Source: Tetracladium setigerum (lineage: Eukaryota; Ascomycota; Leotiomycetes; Helotiales). From it: DNA of 64,000 nt. Position 1 is the first letter of the stretch; every line of letters begins with the position of its first letter. Below the pieces are notes generated by a model. The model was given only the letters and a program-made list of their open reading frames with translations, ran no database searches and had not been told where the DNA came from. The stretch spans positions 3,596,001 through 3,660,000 of the forward strand of contig PZJY01000001.1 of assembly GCA_031472005.1 (NCBI GenBank), read 5' to 3'. Shown here piece by piece: positions 57,604-64,000 of this stretch. Position numbers and translations under genes: made by a program.

Positions 57604-59607
57604 ATGAGCTATTATGCAGCCGTTGAGACGTTCCGAGATGCAGAATACCCAATGATGCAAGGTAAGGCAGTCATCCCACGCTTTTTCGATAACCAGGCAG
57701 TAATACAGTACAGGCAAAGTCTACCTCGATCATGGCGGTACAACGATCTACGCCAGATCTCTGATTGAGAAATTCTCCGAAAAGCTACTCTGCAACCTTT
57801 ATGGTAACCCACACTCCGAATCAGATCCAGCACAACTGTCGGGTCGTGTGGTTGAAGCAACAAGGGCTGCTACTCTGGAATTCTTTGGAGCTGCTCCGCA
57901 ACACTTCGATCTCATTTTCACCGCCAATGCCACAGCGGCCATAAAGCTGGTTGCGGAAAGCTTTCTGGATCTTGCAACTACTTCGGGAGCAGGGAGTTTC
58001 TTCTATGGATACCACCGAGATGCACACACGAGTATTGTGGGGATTCGAGAATTAACAAACAATGGAACTCATCACTGCTTCGGTACTGATGAAGAGGTTG
58101 AGCAATGGCTTAGTGGGGATGCCAGCAAGTCGCAAGTGCCATATCACGAAGGACTTCCAGGACTCTTTGCATACCCTGGCCAATCCAATATGAATGGTCG
58201 TCGACTACCTCTTTCATGGACAAGAAAGCTGCGTGAATCCAAAAGACCTCACCATCAGAACACGTACTCTTTACTTGACGCGGCAGCATTGGCCACAACC
58301 ACTCAGCTTGACCTCAGCGATCCTGACTCTGCACCAGACTTCATTGCGCTCTCTTTTTATAAAATCTTTGGATTCCCAGACTTAGGAGCATTGCTTGTTC
58401 GAAAGAAGTCAGGACACATTCTATCCTGGAGGCGATTCTTTGGTGGGGGGACTGTCAATATGTTGACGGTACTGCAACACCCATCGGTACAGCGAAAGGA
58501 TGCCCATTTGCATGAAGCCCTGGAGGACGGAACACTTCCATTTCATAACATAATTGCTTTAGGATGTGCGATCGAAGTTCATAAAAAGCTGTACGGATCA
58601 ATGCGAACCATCTCGCTACACACCTCATATCTCGCTCGTCGTCTACATGATGGCCTCTCTAGTCTTGAACACAGTAACGGCCTACCCGTTTGCATAATTT
58701 ACAACGAATCCTCCGGTATTCCATACGGAGATTCAACCACCCAAGGAGCAACGATTGCCTTCAGTGTTGTCCGACAAGATGGGGCATATTTCGGTCATTC
58801 CGTTGTAGAGCAACGCGCCAATGAAGGGGTATATACCTCCGCTCTGGTGGCCTGTGTAATGCAGGAGGAATAGCACACCATCTTCAAATTGAACCTTGGC
58901 AATTTAAACGCGCCTGGTCATCTGGTTATCGGTGTGGGGGAGGAGGTGATGGTGCCGAAGGTGTCATCAACGGCAAACCAACGGGGGTGGTGAGAGCCAG
59001 TCTCGGGGCAATGAGTACCTTGTCAGATGTTGAAAAGTTCCTTAAGTTCATGGCTGTCACTTTTCAGACTAAGCCAGAGCTTGAAATAGTCTCGATTGTA
59101 CAGGTGAACGAGGGGGAGGATTTTGACTTTGAGCTCCCACAAGAAGTCATCCGATTTGCTGACCAAGGCTTTGACTATCTTCAGAGAACTGACAGTGGTT
59201 TTCATTCTCGCTCTAATGGGTCAAATGCATCAATTTCGCCGCCTTTGAATCCTGTTGTCAAGCGGATTTCCAGCATGTCGAATTTGGGGTATGAACAGCA
59301 GAGATCAAAATTGAGGACGCATCAATCTCAACAAAGTTTACGAACTGGGAATGTGAGACGACGAGGGGCAAGACTGATACTGCCAGTTCCAGTACAGATA
59401 GCCTTGGAGGAGTCTTATGCATCAAACCAGAGAGTGCCATTTGGATCTCTTGATCTCAATGGGGGTAGAAAATTGACAAATTATTCTGGCAGGATTCCTC
59501 ATCACACCGATCAATCCGATGTTGAGTTTCGGCAAGGGGAGGACATGACGAATGAAAAGAAAACAAAATTCAGGTTTTGGATGAGAAAGAAAGTCAGGGT
59601 TCCTTAA
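57604..59607 (+). CDS. MOCOS-like class V aminotransferase/cysteine desulfurase-fold protein, no MOSC domain
   Basis: Exon 1 (57604-57661) and a 52-base intron precede the main exon (57714-59607). VYLDHGGTTIYARSLIEKF opens the PLP-dependent fold and is typical of molybdenum-cofactor sulfurase N-domains. NLYGNPHSES, LIFTANATAAIKLVAE, FFYGYHRDAHTSIVGIRE and the PLP-lysine region DFIALSFYKIFGFPDLGALL (Lys near residue 240) follow. The frame breaks in a GGGG run (58826-58829); one more G gives GGIYLRSGGLCNAGGIA, which carries the conserved substrate-Cys loop, and a total of 650 residues. After VVRASLGAMSTLSDVEKF the MOSC domain of full-length MOCOS is missing; a charged, Ser-rich tail of about 190 residues takes its place. 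It may transfer sulfur to Moco or act on another substrate (inference). Confidence 0.85.
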
Positions 59608-61608
59608 ATATCATGTTCTATTGGAGATGCAAATATGGAAGGATATTGAATGGGTTGGAGATGAGGTTGGCGTTGATGTAGGATGTAGTATGTGAGATTA
59701 TTGACGTCGCTAAGAATTGGTGTTTCATTCATTGCAGCAGGTTGCATGCGTACGGGGCTGCGATTTATTTATGGGATGTTCTCACGATGTTCTCAAAAGC
59801 AGGTGGCATGGACTTCGGGAAGTGTATCATAGTGGGCTGTTTATGCGGGCAACTATTCCTTGACTTACATTCTTTCAGATAAAAGGACCAAAGGTTCCAA
59901 TTAGGTTTTATCTTCCAAAAATGATAATTGTTTTCATCACCTCTACAATAATCGTTTGTGAAAATGGCTGCATATGAGTCTGGGAATGTATAATAATTGC
60001 TCCAGCAGAGTTCGCCATAACCCCATTCTGGATAGTTCTATACTATACTAGCGGTCTATGAGTACCCTTACCGAAAATATTATACCTCAACATTGCAACG
60101 TATGACGAAACCCTTTAATAAAAATAACAAGAAAGCTAAGTGAAGGGTAGAGGTTTTGCTTGGCACCCCAATCGCCCTGCAATATTCGCAACAACATGCA
60201 AGAGAAACACGCGAAGCCAGTCCCAAAATAACCCTAGAGCTGCTAGCGTATTGCTAGCGCATCCATATTGAGACGCATGCATAAGGCATGCGATATGCAA
60301 CAAAACCTCTTGAACTGGAGTGAAGTTGAACTGTTGGTGGGACTTGGATGGCTTGGCATCAAACAACTCCACGCTAAACACCCTAGATCCACGCCGTCCT
60401 AAAGCGATTAGAGTCTATAATGATAGCGCATCCATATTGGGACGCGTGCATGAGAGATGCGATGTGCAACAAAACCTCTTGAATTTGAAGTGGAGTTGAA
60501 GTTTCAGAGGGACATATTTGGCTTGGCACCAAACAACTCTACGCTATCAACCACCCTAGATCCACGCTATGCTAAAGCGATTGTAAACTGTAGCGCGTTG
60601 TTAGTTCATATAGTGCATCGAATCAATTCATACTTGGGAAGGCGATGTGCAACTAAGAAAACTGGGATTTGGGGCGAAGTGACACAATTTCGACGGGCGC
60701 CAGCCAGGTGGAGATTCATTTCCAAAAGGAAATTCGCTGCTTCTTTGGAAAGAGGCTTTGCTAGTGAGTTGCTAGTGCTTATTTAATCATACCATGCATA
60801 TATGGATTGCGACTTGTAAGAAAACATTTCTTAGGGCGAAAAGTGAAGTCTGTGTTGAGAGAAGCGCAAGGTGGGGTCCATGTTGTAATTGTTACTGAAT
60901 TTAGATTTGGGGATGCTGTAATCAGCACATAAACTTCGGTTGGATTGTTCATCTTGTCACTGGTATCCAGTTAAAATTGTTATGAAATGCAAGCAAATAC
61001 CAGACATAAATTTTTTTGGACATCTCAACTATGAACTCAAAGCACAAAACAAACAGATAGCTATGACCTAACAACTTACCTTATCGATATTCTTAATCTC
61101 TGTTAGACTTCTCTCATTCATTCTCACACCACTAGAATTACGGACCAAATGAATACTGCTAGATTCTACAACTCCATTTCCAACGACGGCCAATATTGAA
61201 GAGGACCCTGATGATGAACTAGAAGACAAATTTCCTTATACGATGAAAATTAACGTTCAAAAATGATGGAAATATTGAAAGGGATGCAGAAGATGGCTCA
61301 GGCTGCATTTGCTTAATCCAAGGTTTCATTGCAACATGATTTTAGTTTGGAAGGGAGGTCCATTATTTCGGTTATCAGTTGACAACATGCCGTCTCGATT
61401 CCTCATCCTTCTCCAACTCCCTCACCAAATGTGCCTGTCACTTCCTGACCAGGCATATCCGTCAAAACAGAACCTTAAAACCGAAACGCCCGCCAGTGTA
61501 TCTATTCTTTAATCCATTTACATCCTCCTATCCATCACGTCGAAGCCCGCCTATCCGCATGCCCGCTCGTATGTTATACACCTATTCCATCTCAAATTCG
61601 CATTCCCG
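59608..61608. other. intergenic with tandem duplication
   Basis: Contains the roughly 170-base tandem repeat described separately (60255-60597) and a degraded third copy. No gene seen. Confidence 0.5.
60255..60680 (+). repeat. imperfect tandem repeat, ~170-base unit, 2 copies plus a remnant
   Basis: Unit 1 starts at 60255 and unit 2 at 60424, both with TAGCGCATCCATATTG. They share further blocks in order: GCAACAAAACCTCTTGAA, TTGGCTTGGCA/ATGGCTTGGCA, CAAACAACTC, ACCCTAGATCCACGC and CTAAAGCGATT. Differences are mostly transitions and short gaps. A third, worn copy follows from about 60598 (TAGCGCGTTG, then GGCGATGTGCAACTAAG). A half unit before 60255 (CTTGGCACCCCAATCG) may also be related. No coding potential is shared by the copies. 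Confidence 0.8.
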
Positions 61609-62041
61609 TTACGAAAGCGTAATAGCACCTCTTCGATTTTCGCGCAAGTGAAGCCAGGCCTGGAAACTGCATCCAACAAGGAAAGCCTATATATCCAAAG
61701 TCAGCCATGTTCCACCCATTTTCCTCCCCTTTCCATCCTTCATATCACCTATGCACCAGAAAGTGTAGATGGATGGGTGGTAGGACCTACGGCGTAAACG
61801 ATAACGGCGGAAAAGACGGTCCCGGCAACAGCAGCTCCATCTTCAGGATCTCTCACATCGCCCATCATGGAGTGGTGGTTTGCTTTGAACAGGGCGCCAA
61901 TGACGGAGAGGATTACAATGGCGAAGCAGGATATCACGATGCTGTGTTGGTGGTCAGAGGCTAGCTAGCTTAAGATGGCAGCACTTGGGGGAAGGGGGCG
62001 CACCATGACCATGCCTGCATAACTCCTACGACGGGCTTCAT
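61609..62041 (-). CDS. V-type ATPase subunit f (RNAseK/Ypr170w-b family)
   Basis: Three small exons (62004-62041, 61791-61941, 61609-61686) with introns of 62 and 104 bases give 88 residues. The order is MKPVVGVMQAWSC, first membrane helix IVISCFAIVILSVIGALF, the lumenal family loop KANHHSMMGDVRDPEDGAAV, second helix (AGTVFSAVIVYA then AFLVGCSFQAWLH) and a basic end. The pattern R/KPVV...AW...LF...NH.S..G...DPEDG.AVA matches the yeast Ypr170w-b subunit f, found in the V0 sector and homologous to animal RNAseK. Splice phases all agree. Without the last intron the second helix would be cut short, which supports the three-exon model. This gene is easily missed because of its size. Confidence 0.88.
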
Positions 62042-62665
62042 CTTGAAAATTAGTTTCGGTAAGGATTGAGTGTGTGGTGGATTGTTGGTGATGTGAGGCG
62101 CGAGGGGGTTGAAGATGGAGCTTGATGGAGGTGGTTGTCTGGAGCTGCTGGAGACTTTGGTGACGACAACCGTAGTCGCGCTTAGTCAGCTACATTGGCA
62201 GGCTCAAAATTGACTTCAGGTCGCGCAAACCACCAGTTCCCCCTCTCGACAACAACCGATTTTTTGATCAAGGCTCAAGAAATTTGCCGAATTTACTGTG
62301 AGTTGCAAGTATCATTGAGGTTGTGATCTTGGCTATATTCTTGAGTAAGAAGTTACCGTGACAGTTATTGTTTTTCTGTTTGCAGGCAAAAGAGTTTTGC
62401 GTACTATTTATGTCAATTTCATCAACCATAGCTTGTTTTGTTTTTGCCTTCTCAATCTGATTACAGGTAGACAGAGGAAGAAAAGATTGTGTTGACTGTT
62501 TATTTAGTTGAGGTCATTGGATTTGCCATTTCCGTCATTGTAACTACGCGCTGTCACCAACCGATCGTGAGGATTTCAAATATCATTACCAGACTTTTAT
62601 GCAATTACTATCACTACAGCAAATGTCCTCATATTTGATTTTGGGTACTGTATTACAGAGGATAT
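62042..62665. other. intergenic
   Basis: Promoter of the V-ATPase subunit f gene and 3' flank of the oxidase. AT-rich, no gene seen. Confidence 0.5.
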
Positions 62666-64000
62666 CTACCAGAGTTTCCAACCTCCAGGAACAAGCGTCT
62701 GGAACACGCCAGCAGGGTCATACTTCTTGCTTGCAGCCCTCAGCTTGGCGACATTGGTAGCTCCATAGCTGACGATAGGCTCTTGAGTTTTATAACCGTA
62801 GTTGAGATACTTATAAGCATTAAGCTTTCCTTTCGAGGCGGCAAGCTTATCAGCGGCAGCGTAGAAACTGGAAACAGCAGCGGTGACTGCGGCATCATCG
62901 GAGCTGTTATCCCAGCTCGCTGTAACGAGTGCGACTGTTCTTTATGTTAGTATACTTTGGATTTGGTTGTCTTGTTGATGTCGCATGTGTGTGGGATTGA
63001 ATAACGAGAGTCACTTACGAACGAGATTTCCATCCGAAGCATCAAGTCCAAGCGGGTTGCCACCCGTCGATGCGCTTTTGCTTGTGATAGCCGTCACCAA
63101 AGGCTGCAGACTCATACTCCAGGCCAATCCAGTCACGCCGGCGATAGTATTAACAAACTGATCTTGAAGATCCACGATCGCGGTCAAAAGAGCGAGGTCG
63201 TTACCCCAGGTACTTGTGTAAAAAAGTTGTTTTCTACCACCAGCATTGGAGGCGGCCAACTCGAGGGTAAACTCGCTGAGATTGGCGATGCGCATAGAGC
63301 TGACGTATTGGGGTTGAATGGCCATGAACTCTTGGTAGACAGGGGGGTTAACAACAGGCTTGGTGTACTCAACGTTGTTGGCGATGATCCATCCTCCCGC
63401 TGCTGACCAGGCGTAGGTATGGATCAGAGCTCCGAATGGATCGTATGCGGTTTGACCGGTGAAGGTCACAAAAGCCGATAAGGATTCTGATTTTGCGGAG
63501 ATAGGATAGACAACTAATCCACCCAGAAAGGACCTTGTGCGAATGTCTTGAGGTCGTAGCGGGTCACGACACCAAAGTTGTTAGAACCTCCCTTGAGTGC
63601 GAAGAAAAGGTCTGGTCGCGAGGTAGCGCTGGCGATAACAACGGATCCGTCGTAGAGGACGATTTCGAAATTGACGACATTGTCGGCTGCGAAACCATAA
63701 CGACCAGAGAAGAATGAGATACCACCTGATCACATCATGTTAGTTTTGGTTGGAATTGAGTGCAAGTGGCGGGACGAACCTCCAATAATGAGACCACCAA
63801 CTCCAACAGTTGCAACTCGTCCACCGACAACACTGAGTCCCAGCGTATCAAGTTTGCTGTAGACGTCAAGCCACCTTGCTCCTGGACCGATGGAAGTGAC
63901 AGTCTTACTGCTGGCGACAGTAACCTGGTTGATAGCGGCCAAGTCAATTTGAACACCATTGGCAATGGTTGCTGCACCGGCCCATGGTGTATGGCCACCA
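62666..64000 (-). CDS. FAD-linked oxidoreductase (PCMH/BBE type), 5' end outside window
   Basis: Exons read on the minus strand: 63780 to beyond 64000, 63019-63725 and 62666-62934, with introns of 54 and 84 bases. The first visible residues GGHTPWAGAATIANGVQIDL are the FAD-binding loop of the PCMH fold, followed by SIGPGARWLDVYSKL and GVGGLIIGGGISFFSGRYGF. FALKGGSNNFGVVTRYDLKT is the second hallmark. The C-terminus KAASKKYDP-like RAASKKYDPAGVFQTLVPGG matches the berberine-bridge (BBE) end, giving KLW at the stop. The frame breaks at a CCC run (63522-63524): one more base gives FWGGLVVYPISAKSES. The missing 5' part should hold a signal peptide and the His that may link FAD. Such enzymes oxidise alcohols, sugars or secondary metabolites; the substrate is unknown. 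Confidence 0.9.

Overview
The window is nuclear DNA of a filamentous ascomycete (Pezizomycotina). Evidence: short spliceosomal introns of about 45-110 bases with GTAAGT-type donors and CTAAC-like branch sites, intron-containing tRNA, widely spaced genes with CT-rich leaders, and proteins that match ascomycete families. A pheromone precursor whose repeated peptide is WCGHPGQPC points to Leotiomycetes (Sclerotiniaceae-like); that placement is inference from family knowledge.

Layout. 1-12 kb: a cut-off tRNA, a C-terminally anchored membrane protein (-), a conserved CPI-motif protein (+), a CCCH/Smr RNA-surveillance protein (-), a TVP38-type Golgi protein (+) and an intron-containing tRNA-Val(AAC) (-). 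12-24.5 kb: a conserved protein (+), a 916-residue disordered protein (+), the peroxisomal E2 PEX4 in broken frames (-) and an Anp1/Mnn9-type mannosyltransferase (-). 26-37 kb: a disordered basic protein (+), a P450 (+), PXR1 (-), a coiled-coil protein (+), SVP26 (-), BUD23 (+) and a small secreted cysteine-rich protein (+). 38-50 kb: IDH1 (-), the alpha-type pheromone precursor (+), a histidine-phosphatase-like protein (-), a Gln-rich repeat protein (-) and proteasome subunit alpha7/PRE10 (-). 50-64 kb: a conserved protein (+), a BTB protein (-), a MOCOS-like class V enzyme (+), V-ATPase subunit f (-) and a FAD-linked oxidase cut by the window end (-). Most are housekeeping genes. TVP38, the Anp1/Mnn9 enzyme and SVP26 all act in the Golgi, but they are scattered and not a cluster.

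Two things stand out. First, the pheromone precursor (41590-42838) is built from tandemly duplicated exon-plus-intron units. It has five WCGHPGQPC copies and three diverged copies ending GQPGQPW, an 11-base micro-exon, a GC-AG intron and one repeat exon whose splice acceptor reads AA. The repeat exons are almost all phase 1-1, so peptide number can change without breaking the frame. Second, at least seven otherwise well-conserved genes need exactly one extra base, always in or beside a run of G or C, to stay in frame (PEX4 needs four). This points to systematic homopolymer deletions in the assembly rather than to many pseudogenes, and it affects how every gene here should be annotated.
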